DNA from: Chloroflexota bacterium
Lineage (GTDB): Bacteria; Chloroflexota; Dehalococcoidia; Bin125
Assembly (NCBI GenBank): GCA_009838915.1
Contig: VXQT01000003.1
Span: forward strand, 1 to 64,000
Direction of reading: 5' to 3'
Length of the DNA: 64,000 nt
Part shown: positions 16,794 to 26,649 of the stretch, in pieces
Numbering within the stretch: position 1 is the first letter of the stretch
Layout of the letters: each line of letters opens with the position of its first letter
The notes under the pieces: model-generated
What the model was told of the DNA's origin: nothing
What the model saw: only the letters and a program-made list of their open reading frames with translations
Database searches by the model: none
Translations under genes and position numbers: made by a program

Positions 16794-16925
16794 ATGATGG
16801 ACATGGACACACGCGACATCCCAGCAGCGCGCACACTGGTGCGTCCCATCGGCATTAGCCGGGGATTGCGGCTGCTTTGCCGGGTACCTGTCGTTGTATC
16901 CGGCGGCCGCGCGTTCCGCGCCTGA
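16794..16925 (+). CDS. Possible ilv leader peptide
   Basis: A 43-codon open frame upstream of ilvB, beginning with two ATGs. Its product has three Ile, four Leu and five Val, including RLLCRVPVVVSGG near the end. The stop codon lies inside the left arm of a perfect 8 bp hairpin (16921-16941). Peptide and hairpin are placed as expected for a ribosome-mediated attenuator of a branched-chain amino acid operon. Against this, there is no strong ribosome-binding site, no T-run after the hairpin, and the enrichment is only moderate. Confidence 0.3.
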   Translation: MMDMDTRDIPAARTLVRPIGISRGLRLLCRVPVVVSGGRAFRA

Positions 16926-16941
16926 GCGACCGGCGCTCAGG
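16921..16941 (+). promoter_or_regulatory. Hairpin in the ilvB leader
   Basis: CCTGAGCG pairs perfectly with CGCTCAGG around the loop ACCGG. The stop codon of the small upstream frame lies in the left arm, so translation of that frame would disrupt the hairpin. There is no U-tract, so termination would need a factor or another structure. Confidence 0.4.
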
Positions 16942-17083
16942 GCACGGGCACGGAGCCAGCGCCGCCGACATCGCCGGACATCCAAGCGCCGAATGACCCA
17001 GACCACTCAGACACCGGACCCAGCCAGCACCGTGAGCAGACAATGCTTGAAGACTGGGCCGAGCCACGGTTGAGGAGACCGAC

Positions 17084-18763
<1,680 letters not shown>

Positions 18764-18785
18764 GGAAACAGAGGAGTATCCCCTG

Positions 18786-19373
18786 ATGGCTTCCAGAAAC
18801 ACCATCGTTGCGCACGTTGAAGACCGGCCGGGCGTGCTGGCTCGCGTTGCTTCGCTGTTTCGGCGGCGCGGATTCAACATCGAGTCGCTGACCGTCGGTC
18901 ACTGCGAGGAGCCGGGCCTCAGCCGGATGACGATCGTCGTTGACGGCGACGACCACCAGGTCGACCAGGTCTGCCGACAACTGTTCAAGCTGATCGACGT
19001 GGTCTCGGTGCAGGACATCACCTACGCGCCGATGCTCGACCGCGAGCTTGCGCTGATCAAGGTTTCGGCGAGCAACTTCAATCGGCGTGAGGTCCTGGAC
19101 GTTGTCGAAGTGTTCCGCGCCGATGTCGTTGACGTGCATGCAGAGGCGCTGATCATCCAGGTGCTTGGCGATGAAGGCAAGGTTGACGCAGCCGTGAGGA
19201 TGTTCGAGCAGTTCGGCATTCTCGAAATGGTGCGCACCGGTCGCGTCGCGATGCGGCGCGGCACGGAAACGACGAAGCCGCCCGCGATCTCGGACTCGCA
19301 GCAGGCGGCGGCTGCGATTCGGGCGATGCTCGGTCGGCGCCCTGAAGGCGTCCTGCCCTTCGCCAGCGACTAG
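18786..19373 (+). CDS. ilvN: Acetolactate synthase small (regulatory) subunit
   Basis: IlvN binds valine and controls IlvB. The 195-residue product has an N-terminal ACT domain (NTIVAHVEDRPGVLARVASL, then FRRRGFNIESLTVGHCE) and a C-terminal ALS_ss domain (LALIKVSASNFNRREVLDV, then IIQVLGDEGKVDAAVRMFEQFGI). The C-terminal ~35 residues are longer than the minimal form. AGAGGAG precedes the ATG. It lies between ilvB and ilvC in the classical order. Confidence 0.96.
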   Translation: MASRNTIVAHVEDRPGVLARVASLFRRRGFNIESLTVGHCEEPGLSRMTIVVDGDDHQVDQVCRQLFKLIDVVSVQDITYAPMLDRELALIKVSASNFNRREVLDVVEVFRADVVDVHAEALIIQVLGDEGKVDAAVRMFEQFGILEMVRTGRVAMRRGTETTKPPAISDSQQAAAAIRAMLGRRPEGVLPFASD

Positions 19374-19443
19374 CTGATACGAACCGCGCGCCTACACTCA
19401 GTCGAGAACACAGAAGTCTGATTCCCAAACGCAGGAGTTCCGC

Positions 19444-20448
19444 ATGCCCGCCCAGATGTACTACGACGCCGACGCCGACCTTGATCTGCTCAAGGACAAG
19501 AAGATCGCCGTGATCGGATTCGGATCGCAGGGTCACGCGCACGCGCTGAACCTGCGCGATTCCGGTTGCGATGTGGTCGTCGGTCTCTACCCCGGCTCGC
19601 GAAGCTGGAACAAGGTGCAGGACTCGGGCATGCAGGTCGACACGGTCGCCGACGCAGCGGCGGCGGCGGACATCGTCATGGTGCTGACGCCCGACCACGT
19701 GCAGAAGCAGATCTACGACCAGCACATCGCGCCTTCGATGACCGAAGGCAAGACGTTGATGTTTGCGCACGGATTCGCGATTCACTTCAACCAGGTCATG
19801 CCCCCGCCCGAGGTCGACGTGACGATGATCGCGCCCAAGGGACCGGGACACCTCGTCCGCCGCGTCTTTGAGGAAGGCGGCGGCGTGCCGGCGCTGCTGG
19901 CAATCCACCAGGACGCCTCGGAGACGGCCACGGAGGTTGCACTGGCCTACGCCAAGGGCATCGGCGGCACCCGTGCCGGCGTACTTGAGACCACATTCCT
20001 TGAGGAAACCGAGACCGACCTGTTCGGCGAGCAGTCCGTCCTCTGCGGCGGGATCACGGCGCTGATGCAGGCGGGCTTTGAGACGCTTGTCGAGGCCGGC
20101 TACCAGCCCGAATCGGCGTACTTCGAGACGATCCACGAGGTCAAGCTGATCGTCGACCTGATCTACGAGGGCGGCTTCGCCAACATGCGCTACTCAGTCT
20201 CCGACACGGCCGAGTACGGGGACCTGACGCGCGGGCCGAAGATTATCGACGACTCGGTCAAGCAGCGGATGAAGCAGATCCTCTCCGATATCCAGGACGG
20301 CACGTTCGCGCGCGAGTGGATCATGGAGAACCAGACCGGCCGCCCCGGCTTCGACAAGCTCCGCGCCCGCGCCGCGCGTCACGAGAGCGAAGAGGTCGGC
20401 GCCGAGCTGCGCGGGATGATGTCCTGGCTCAACGAAGAGGCGGACTGA
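19444..20448 (+). CDS. ilvC: Ketol-acid reductoisomerase
   Basis: IlvC performs the Mg-dependent alkyl migration and NADPH reduction of acetolactate. The 334-residue class I enzyme shows [22 protein letters not shown] (cofactor motif), [20 protein letters not shown], and the metal-binding [19 protein letters not shown] and [22 protein letters not shown] lies just upstream of the ATG. It completes the ilvB-ilvN-ilvC operon; ilvD and leu genes are not in the window. It converges with the protease-like gene. Confidence 0.97.
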   Translation: MPAQMYYDADADLDLLKDKKIAVIGFGSQGHAHALNLRDSGCDVVVGLYPGSRSWNKVQDSGMQVDTVADAAAAADIVMVLTPDHVQKQIYDQHIAPSMTEGKTLMFAHGFAIHFNQVMPPPEVDVTMIAPKGPGHLVRRVFEEGGGVPALLAIHQDASETATEVALAYAKGIGGTRAGVLETTFLEETETDLFGEQSVLCGGITALMQAGFETLVEAGYQPESAYFETIHEVKLIVDLIYEGGFANMRYSVSDTAEYGDLTRGPKIIDDSVKQRMKQILSDIQDGTFAREWIMENQTGRPGFDKLRARAARHESEEVGAELRGMMSWLNEEAD

Positions 20449-20482
20449 GCGCTGTCTCGCCGTACAATCCGAAACTTCGCGC

Positions 20483-20908
20483 TCAGTCCGTCACGGCACT
20501 GCGAGGAAGCAGGCGCTCCCTCGCTGGATCGATCAAGAAGCCCATTGATTCCAGCACGGTCAACCCGAGGATCGGCTCGACGCTGTCGTCGGCGAAGAAG
20601 ACTGAAGCGTAGTCCGTCTGCTCGAGGACGGTGAATCCAGCAAAGCTAAACAAGCGGCGAACTGGTCGATTGTCTGCGAGCCAGACTTCGCGCACGCCGG
20701 TTGGCTGGATGCCGATCGACTCAAGCACAGTCGTCGGCACATGGGAACTGGTCGCGCCGCTGTCGACGAGGAACGTGCCATCCCAGAAGCGAGTCGGATC
20801 ATACGGATTGGTGATCCTGACCGGCACGTGAACCTCACCCATCGGCATGTCCTCCAATAGGCGCAGCCAGCTCGCCTGTACGTCCGACTTGGCCCTGTTG
20901 AGCAACAT
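20483..20908 (-). CDS. Retropepsin-like (clan AA) aspartic protease domain protein
   Basis: A 141-residue protein with one aspartic-protease half-domain. The active-site motif is FLVDSGATSSHVPTTVLESI (DSGA), followed by the flap-like ...WLADNRPVRRLFSFAGFTVL region and the hydrophobic ILGLTVLESMGFLIDPARERL that closes the fold, as in retropepsin-like bacterial proteins that work as dimers. No signal peptide is visible. It is convergent with ilvC and opens the accessory stretch. An internal start at MPMGEVHVPV is possible. Confidence 0.75.
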   Translation of the reverse strand: MLLNRAKSDVQASWLRLLEDMPMGEVHVPVRITNPYDPTRFWDGTFLVDSGATSSHVPTTVLESIGIQPTGVREVWLADNRPVRRLFSFAGFTVLEQTDYASVFFADDSVEPILGLTVLESMGFLIDPARERLLPRSAVTD

Positions 20909-20963
20909 TCAATCGGCATTCTCAGATTGGTGGGTCATGGAGGTCATCGTACTGCCACGAAGG

Positions 20964-21260
20964 CTAGATGCCGCCGATCCCGCCGATGTCACCGCCGAAC
21001 CCGCCGCCGTCGAAGCCGCCTCCGGCATCGTGCCCGCCGTCGAAGTGACCGTGGTCGAGACCGCTGATGCTCTGTCCGCCGTCGCCGGTGTAGTGGTCAC
21101 TGGCCATGTAGCCGACCGCCGCCGCGCCTAGCCACCAGGTCCAGGTGTTGTCCTGCCATTCGCGCACGCGGGCGTTGGCCCGCCGACCGAACAGCCGCGA
21201 GACGATCCGCAGCGGCCAGAACACGACCAGCGTGATGATTTCCATGATCAGTGTTTTCAC
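20964..21260 (-). CDS. Small membrane-anchored protein with Gly/Asp/His-rich tail
   Basis: A 98-residue protein of unknown family. Residues 1-23 are a hydrophobic segment (TLIMEIITLVVFWPLRIVSR), followed by a basic stretch FGRRANARVRE, a second short hydrophobic segment WTWWLGAAAVGYMA, and from about residue 55 a tail dominated by Gly, Asp and His. AAGGAG precedes the GTG start at 21260. The His/Asp-rich tail could bind metal, but this is speculation. It lies between the protease-like gene and the Panacea gene. Confidence 0.55.
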   Translation of the reverse strand: MKTLIMEIITLVVFWPLRIVSRLFGRRANARVREWQDNTWTWWLGAAAVGYMASDHYTGDGGQSISGLDHGHFDGGHDAGGGFDGGGFGGDIGGIGGI

Positions 21261-21329
21261 GAGGTGCTCCTTGCCGGCGCAATGCCATTTACTGAGACGG
21301 GTTGCTTAGCGAAGCTTACCGATCTCGCG

Positions 21330-21821
21330 TCAGTCGCCGACTGCCAGATCGTAGGGCAGCGGTGAGCCGAGGTCGCCGTCTCGCCAATGCGTGAGCGAGT
21401 GGGCGAGGTCGCCGAGTTCGGATGCGGATTGACCCTCGGTGGCGCGCAGGATCTGCTCGGCGGACGCGATCTCCGCGCCGTTGAAGCCGAACAGGTCCGC
21501 GCTGGCGAGCGCCATCGGGCGGTACTGCGTGTAGCCGCCCAGGTCGGACGGCTGGATCACGATGCTGCCGTCGTCGAGCAGCGGGTCCAGGTAGAGCTCA
21601 AACTTGACCAGCCAGGGTCCGTGCTCGGCGACGACATAATCGGCCCCGGTGATCGACTCGCCGTGGCGGCGGTAGTGCAGGAAGTCGCTCAGGCAGAGCA
21701 GCGTGTTCAACTGGCTGGTTCCGAACGAGCGGGCCGTGATCCGGCGTTCGCAGAGATAGATGATCAGCTCGCGCAGCTTGGCGTCGACGAGGCCGGAGGT
21801 ATACCTGCTGATGGTGGTCAC
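21330..21821 (-). CDS. Panacea-domain (DUF4065/SocA-like) protein, antitoxin-like
   Basis: A 163-residue protein. The central block QLNTLLCLSDFLHYRRHGES, then ITGADYVVAEHGPWLVKFEL, matches the Panacea/SocA-like domain, known as an antitoxin domain paired with very different toxin partners. It starts with GTG overlapping the stop of the upstream gene (GTGA), so the two are almost certainly co-translated. The final 60 residues (AEIASAEQILRATEGQSASE) are helical. In an antitoxin role its partner would be the upstream CaiB-like fragment; this is inferred from family behaviour and overlap only. Confidence 0.72.
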   Translation of the reverse strand: MTTISRYTSGLVDAKLRELIIYLCERRITARSFGTSQLNTLLCLSDFLHYRRHGESITGADYVVAEHGPWLVKFELYLDPLLDDGSIVIQPSDLGGYTQYRPMALASADLFGFNGAEIASAEQILRATEGQSASELGDLAHSLTHWRDGDLGSPLPYDLAVGD

Positions 21822-22210
21822 GCGCCGCCTCCTCGCGCCAATGATGCCGACGGCTGCGCCGGTTTGCGGACTTCATGGGGGACGCCGCGAGCGGTGAACA
21901 GGTCGGCCCACTCCCGCTGGGTGCGGTTGCGCAACGCCTCGGTGATGACGGTGGAGAGTTCCGCCGCGTGCTCCCTGCGCAGTTCGGCAGTGGCGAAGCG
22001 GGGATCGTCCTCGACCTGGAGCTGGAACTGGGGCAGGTAGGCCTCGCCGTCGGCCGGGTGACGCTCGTGGTGGTCCCACATGTGGTCGGCCAGCGCCGCC
22101 TCGCCCAGCGTGTCGCGCAGACGCCGCCATTCCTCGTCGGTCGTGATCGTGAGATGGAGCCAACCGTCGGTAGCTCGATAGGCGCGTTGCAGCGCGTCGA
22201 AGTCGGCCAT
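21818..22210 (-). CDS. Standalone C-terminal CaiB/BaiF CoA-transferase-like domain
   Basis: A 130-residue protein. RAYRATDGWLHLTITTDEEW and RRLRDTLGEAAL, then DDPRFATAELRREHAAELST and RTQREWADLFTARGVPHEV, follow the order and motifs of the C-terminal third of family III CoA-transferases. The N-terminal domain with the catalytic Asp is missing and no matching sequence precedes it. An insertion of about 25 residues (DHHERHPADGEAYLPQFQLQ) is unusual. It overlaps the Panacea gene by four bases. It may be a decayed transferase or a domain recruited as a toxin-like partner. Confidence 0.65.
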   Translation of the reverse strand: MADFDALQRAYRATDGWLHLTITTDEEWRRLRDTLGEAALADHMWDHHERHPADGEAYLPQFQLQVEDDPRFATAELRREHAAELSTVITEALRNRTQREWADLFTARGVPHEVRKPAQPSASLARGGGA

Positions 22211-22311
22211 CGTTGTACCCCCTGCTTCTCTTCGGCCTGTGGTCAGGCTAGCGGCTAGCCTTTGTCCGAGACGCACCACACCAGAGTGCTGAACCTGGAG
22301 AGGAGCCGGTC

Positions 22312-23340
22312 ATGCGAGCAGTGGCGGCGCGCAGCGGACAACTACGAATGGTCGAGATCGCACGACCGGAACCGGCCGAGGGCGAGGTGCTGGTCAAGAA
22401 CCTGGCCTGCGGCATCTGCGGGTCGGACCTGCACTTCATGCTCTACGGCGAGGAGATGATGCGGGGATCATCGCAGTCGGGCAACGCGCAGTTCGCGCCC
22501 GACTTCTTGCGCGACATCGTGATGGGCCACGAGTTCTGCTGCGAGATCGTCGGCTACGGCCCGAACACGCCCGAACGCCTGCCGGTCGGCTCGCGGATCA
22601 CGTCGGTGCCCAGCAAGGGCGCGTACAGCAACGTCTATCCGGGCGGCTACAGCGAGTACATGGTGCTCGACGCGGGGATGGTGCTGCCTGTGCCGGACCA
22701 CGTCTCGACCGAGGAAGCGGCGACGACCGAGCCGATGGCCGTCGGTCTGCACGCGGTGCGCGCGGGGCAGTTCACGGGCGGCGAGCCGGCCGTGGTCTAT
22801 GGCTGCGGACCGGTCGGCCTGGCGACGATCGCCAGCCTGCGCAACGAGGGCGCGGGCACGATTATCGCCTCCGACTTCTCGCCGCGCCGCCGCGAGCTGG
22901 CCGGGATCATGGGCGCCGACATCGTGGTCGACCCGCGCGAGACGCCGCCGATGGAGGCGCTGCGCGGTCAGGGCTACCAGGACGGCTCGGACGTCGTGAT
23001 GTTCGACGCGATCGGCGTCCGTGGGACGATCGCGATGACGATGCGCGAAGCGCCGCAGCGCGGCGGCCGTATCGTGGTGGTCGGGGTCTGCATGCAGGAC
23101 GACACGATCACGCCGATGGCCGGTATCGAGAAGGAGTTGGCGCTCAAGTTCGTGCTCGGCTACACGCCTCAGGAGTTCGCGGAGGCGCTGGACGGCATCG
23201 CCGGCGGCTCAATCGACCCGAAGCCAATCATCACCGGAAAGGTCAGTCTCGACGGTGTCGAGGCCGCCTTCGAGACCCTCGGCCAGCCCGAGGAGCACTG
23301 CAAGATCATCGTCACCCCGCACGAGAAGAACGCGATTTAG
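22312..23340 (+). CDS. Zinc-dependent alcohol/polyol dehydrogenase
   Basis: A 342-residue medium-chain dehydrogenase. It contains ACGICGSDLHFML (zinc Cys), MGHEFCCEIVGYGPNT (His-Glu), AVVYGCGPVGLATIASLRNE for NAD(P), and a C-terminal KVSLDGVEAAFETL. A loop with EEMMRGSSQSGNAQFAPDF between the zinc residues is longer than average. A GGAG-type ribosome-binding site precedes the ATG. It is divergent from the CaiB-fragment/Panacea pair. The substrate is unknown. Confidence 0.87.
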   Translation: MRAVAARSGQLRMVEIARPEPAEGEVLVKNLACGICGSDLHFMLYGEEMMRGSSQSGNAQFAPDFLRDIVMGHEFCCEIVGYGPNTPERLPVGSRITSVPSKGAYSNVYPGGYSEYMVLDAGMVLPVPDHVSTEEAATTEPMAVGLHAVRAGQFTGGEPAVVYGCGPVGLATIASLRNEGAGTIIASDFSPRRRELAGIMGADIVVDPRETPPMEALRGQGYQDGSDVVMFDAIGVRGTIAMTMREAPQRGGRIVVVGVCMQDDTITPMAGIEKELALKFVLGYTPQEFAEALDGIAGGSIDPKPIITGKVSLDGVEAAFETLGQPEEHCKIIVTPHEKNAI

Positions 23341-23539
23341 GCGAAGGCGATGATCAATCCGTAGCGATGGCGAGTCCGGCGAGGATGATTGCGGTAGCCA
23401 GGCGGATGGTCTGCGGCATCCGAGATAGTCGGTCTGTGTCGTCGAGCGTTAACTAAGCCACGGCGAGGTGGCACGCTCGCACTGTCTGTGCAGCCTCAGC
23501 CAGGCGCCTCGGCGATTCGTTTGGAGTCAAACAGTGCAG

Positions 23540-23719
23540 CTAGGGATTGGGCGGTCCCGTCCACTTCCACTTCCATCCCGTTTGCTGCGTCGGGGGCAAC
23601 TTCTTGCTTCCCCGCTTCACTGTTGCATCCCGCGCACTCGGCACCCTGCCCCCACGGGGTCCGACCTCGCGATATTCGCCAGGCCTGTTCGGCTTCTCAC
23701 CGGGATTCTGTGTGGCCAT
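23540..23719 (-). CDS. YjzC-like small protein
   Basis: A 59-residue protein MATQNPGEKPNRPGEYREVG followed by PRGGRVPSARD and KLPPTQQTGWKWKW. The pattern PNRPGEY-EVGPRGG-LPPTQ resembles the YjzC-like family, small proteins of unknown function. GGAGAA eight bases upstream of the ATG at 23719 decides this start over a longer frame to 23851. It lies just downstream of the large methylase gene on the same strand. The region 23341-23539 before it holds no gene I can support, only a possible 21-residue hydrophobic frame at 23354-23419. Confidence 0.6.
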   Translation of the reverse strand: MATQNPGEKPNRPGEYREVGPRGGRVPSARDATVKRGSKKLPPTQQTGWKWKWTGPPNP

Positions 23720-23840
23720 CTCAGTTCTCCGTGCCTGAAACGTATGTTTCATGTGCCAGTCTACTCGCCATAACGGACGCTCGGCAATGACTTCAGCCAG
23801 TAAAGGAGAAAAAGCAGAGGCCCGGTTGACGAACTGTTGC

Positions 23841-26570
23841 CTAGGTTCCAAAGCGCCGATTCGTCACGGATGGTTCCTCTGAGAGGGCCTGGCGGATTTT
23901 GGCGACCCATTCGGGGTCAAGGTCTTGAGCTGCGATTACGGCGTCGTCCAACTGCTTGCGCACGGGATCTTCGTTCATCTGTGGGAGTGGGAGCAGGACT
24001 TCGTCCTGGAGTCGGTCGTAGGTCGCGGCGAGCGCATCTCGGGCGTCGTTGCCGAGCGCGGCGAAGTCGGGGACCCGCAGGGAGCGCAGGGTGTCGAGCG
24101 AGAACTGCGGGTAAGACGGCTTGCGGTTGTCGCGGCCTCCGAGCAGGCTGAGGATGCCGACGGTGGAGTTGAGATAGACGGCTAGCGCCTTCATCGTAGA
24201 TAGGTTTCCGTCGTGTGTGCGGCACGGTGTCCATAGCGAACCCAATACGGCGTAATCGAGCAGTACTGCTCCGACTCGCGCTGAAGGGAGCCAAAGCCGG
24301 TTCGCGATCAGAAGTCGGCTTCGCTGCTCCCAATAGCGATCCGCCATGCTCCGTTTGCCCTCCTTCTGTTCCAAGTGTGAGTCGGGTTTGGCCCTCATCG
24401 ACTGGGTGATGTCCGTTTTGTGAAACCACAGTGCCTGGCGACCTGACGAAGTCGGCAAGTCAGATCGACTGAATGCCTCGTGAGGACGACGCCGGTGCGG
24501 TCCGATTTCTGCGATATCCGACAGAGTCAAAAGAGGGGTTGCGGCGTCCGCCAGGGAGCGGAAGGCGTCGGTGAGAAACGGCGACAGGAAATTGACGGCA
24601 TTCCAATCGCCGATCCCCATTCGCACCGCGTCGACGAGCTGCTCGGTCAAGTCGCTGCTCGCTCCGCCCCGCATCTGGCTCAGGACATTGAGTGCTTCAA
24701 TCGGTGTGCTCGGATTCCGAACAAGATTGACCACACGGGTTGGCGGCTTTGGAGTATTGGAGTCGGATCGCCGGCAGACGATCAGGACCTCTCCTATATC
24801 TGTGTTCTCAGAGAAGTAGATGCGCTGCGGATCATGAGAGCTAACGATTGTGTCGATGTGAAAGCGATCTGCGAGATACTTCCGGATTCCAGCCCCAGAT
24901 GGTGCAGTGGGGATCATGCCAGGCATCACCATCGCAATGCTCCCACTCTTGGCCTTCAACAGGTGCTCGGCAAGAACGGCAAACGCGCCGCTACTCGCGG
25001 TCATATCGACAACACTGCCCGCCTCGAGTGAGTCGAAGAGTCTGCGTTCGCGCTCGCCCATCGATTTCTTCTCATTGGGCCCGAGCTGGTTGTGTCGCAA
25101 GCGATCCACTGTAAACGGCGGATTCATGATTACCAGGTCCATTGCCGGCGGCTGTTCTGGTGGTTGGGCAGCACTGTCGTCGTCTACCTGTGAGGACAGT
25201 TGCGGCCAGTCGATCAGGCGGGCCTGGCCTTCGAGGAACTCCAGCGAGCCGAGGTAGGGGACCCCGCCATAGACGCCGAGATAGGTTCGGTAGATGCGCA
25301 TCTTGTTGAACTGCGTCCGAGGCGAGAGCATGCCCAAAGCGCTGGCGGCCATGTGCGTGGCGGTGAGGTTGATGTCATAGCCCCAGAGCACATCTTCAAC
25401 CAGGCAAAGGGCTAATGCCGCTTCGTCATCTTCATCGTGCGAAGTTGGGGGGGGGGTAGCAGTCGAGCGCAACGCGCGAATACGGTCGGCGGCGGCCATG
25501 AGCAAGGTGCCTGTGCCGCAGGCGGGATCGCAGATGCGGAGTTTGGCGACGGCGTCGACATCGGACCAGTCGCAGTCTTCTTCGCGGATCGCGAGCGCGG
25601 CCAGCAGGGTCGCGGCAGCGGTGGAGGTGTAGAAGGAGCCGTCGTAGCGGGCGGTGTCGAGGACGCGGTGGAAGACGCGGCCCAGGAGGTCGTGACGCAT
25701 ACCGTGCAGACTGGAGGCGATGCCCTCGATCACTTTCGCCAGCTGGAAGATCACCAGCGCCGAATCCGGCGTTGTCGGAAGGGCGAAGAGCGCGACACGG
25801 GCAGTCTCGAAGACCGGCTTGTAGTCGACCTTGAGGATCGCGGCCCATGCGTCGCCGAAACGCTGGGGCGTCCCCTGGGGCTCGAGTGCGCACTCGGCGG
25901 CGCTCAGTGGCGGCCAGTCGCCGGGGTGTTCCTCAGGGCGAAGCGGCGGCAAGTGCTCGTGGACGCGGTGATGAAAGAGCATCGCCATCGCCACGACCAG
26001 CATTCCGCGCTTGGCGGCGGTGAAGTATCCGTCGTCCTGGGCTGTTTGCTTGCCTCGCGGCAGGTCCAGCTTCTGGGCAAGCGCCATGCGCACCGGAGTT
26101 CCGAGTCCCTGTACTGCGGCATCGAGCCCCTCGGAGAGCATCTGTGCGGCCCTGTCTGCGTCGGCAACAGAGTTGGGCGCCTGACGTACGGCCTCGGCGA
26201 GCTGCCGTACCGAGCCGCCGGACCAGTCGCCGCTTGGCGCGGGCTTGCCGGAGGACTCAGCGGTTCGCGGCAACCATTGCAGTTCAGCGTCGCCGAGGCT
26301 GTCGACGGTCGCGCCAGCCGGATAGCAGACGGCGAATGCAAGCGTGGTCAAGCCCTGCTTGAAACGGGCGTCGGCGTCTTTGATCGCCTGGGCTTGCTTG
26401 TCGAACCCGGTCTCGGCTTCGAGCACCACGCGGAGGCCGTCCACGTCGGCGAGGATGTCGAGTCGGCGGTTGCCCTGCTTGACCTCGGCCTCGGCGGGGA
26501 CACCGGCGTCGGTGAGCAGTTTGGACAGTTCGCCGTTGAGCAGGTGTTCGAGGTCGTGCTTGGTTGGCAT
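23841..26570 (-). CDS. Single-chain N6-adenine DNA methyltransferase, restriction-modification type (Type IIG/I-like)
   Basis: A 909-residue protein. Residues ~1-80 (RRLDILADVDGLRVVLEAET) look like a PD-(D/E)xK-type nuclease domain, but the expected Lys after the acidic pair is absent. A helical region follows, then the N6-methylase domain: RYDGSFYTSTAAATLLAALA, CDPACGTGTLLMAAADR (motif I), LVIMNPPFTVDRLR (motif IV NPPF). The C-terminal ~300 residues (RVVNLVRN, SRLLIANRLWLPSA, SLDTLRSLRVPDFAAL) resemble a target-recognition domain. Ten consecutive C (minus strand) at 25447-25456 encode PPP shortly after motif I. No separate HsdR or HsdS genes are nearby. Confidence 0.8.
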   Translation of the reverse strand: MPTKHDLEHLLNGELSKLLTDAGVPAEAEVKQGNRRLDILADVDGLRVVLEAETGFDKQAQAIKDADARFKQGLTTLAFAVCYPAGATVDSLGDAELQWLPRTAESSGKPAPSGDWSGGSVRQLAEAVRQAPNSVADADRAAQMLSEGLDAAVQGLGTPVRMALAQKLDLPRGKQTAQDDGYFTAAKRGMLVVAMAMLFHHRVHEHLPPLRPEEHPGDWPPLSAAECALEPQGTPQRFGDAWAAILKVDYKPVFETARVALFALPTTPDSALVIFQLAKVIEGIASSLHGMRHDLLGRVFHRVLDTARYDGSFYTSTAAATLLAALAIREEDCDWSDVDAVAKLRICDPACGTGTLLMAAADRIRALRSTATPPPTSHDEDDEAALALCLVEDVLWGYDINLTATHMAASALGMLSPRTQFNKMRIYRTYLGVYGGVPYLGSLEFLEGQARLIDWPQLSSQVDDDSAAQPPEQPPAMDLVIMNPPFTVDRLRHNQLGPNEKKSMGERERRLFDSLEAGSVVDMTASSGAFAVLAEHLLKAKSGSIAMVMPGMIPTAPSGAGIRKYLADRFHIDTIVSSHDPQRIYFSENTDIGEVLIVCRRSDSNTPKPPTRVVNLVRNPSTPIEALNVLSQMRGGASSDLTEQLVDAVRMGIGDWNAVNFLSPFLTDAFRSLADAATPLLTLSDIAEIGPHRRRPHEAFSRSDLPTSSGRQALWFHKTDITQSMRAKPDSHLEQKEGKRSMADRYWEQRSRLLIANRLWLPSARVGAVLLDYAVLGSLWTPCRTHDGNLSTMKALAVYLNSTVGILSLLGGRDNRKPSYPQFSLDTLRSLRVPDFAALGNDARDALAATYDRLQDEVLLPLPQMNEDPVRKQLDDAVIAAQDLDPEWVAKIRQALSEEPSVTNRRFGT
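25447..25456 (-). repeat. Ten-base C tract inside the methylase gene
   Basis: The coding strand has ten successive C, read as Pro codons in the linker after methylase motif I. It is the longest homopolymer outside the edge artefact and of the kind that slips during replication. A change of one base would truncate the protein before the NPPF motif. Confidence 0.75.
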
Positions 26571-26592
26571 TCGGATCTCTGGTGCTGAATGG

Positions 26593-26612
26593 GTCCCCGC
26601 CTTCGCGGGGAC
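26593..26612. repeat. Perfect hairpin GTCCCCGC-CTTC-GCGGGGAC
   Basis: An 8 bp perfect stem between the small gene at 26650 and the methylase gene at 26570, both minus strand. The sequence is like a palindromic repeat common across many bacterial genomes. It could limit read-through between the two genes. Confidence 0.6.
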
Positions 26613-26649
26613 GACGATCTTGGAGGGCTAGCGGCGCGCCGGCACTTCG

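Larger units (their letters stand above)
16729..17083 (+). promoter_or_regulatory. 355 bp leader region of the ilvBNC operon
   Basis: No full-size gene lies here. TTGACC at 16729-16734 and TAACAG at 16751 are a weak promoter-like pair. A short open frame with a stop-overlapping hairpin lies at 16794-16941. No T-box signature (AGGGTGGNACCGCG) is visible. A long leader before ilvB is a common place for attenuation in other bacteria. GAGGAG at about 17071 is the ilvB ribosome-binding site. Confidence 0.5.

Noticed and set aside
23354-23419. A 21-residue hydrophobic minus-strand frame (MPQTIRLATAIILAGLAIA)
   Set aside because: No ribosome-binding site and no neighbour to support it; could be a remnant of a membrane protein gene.
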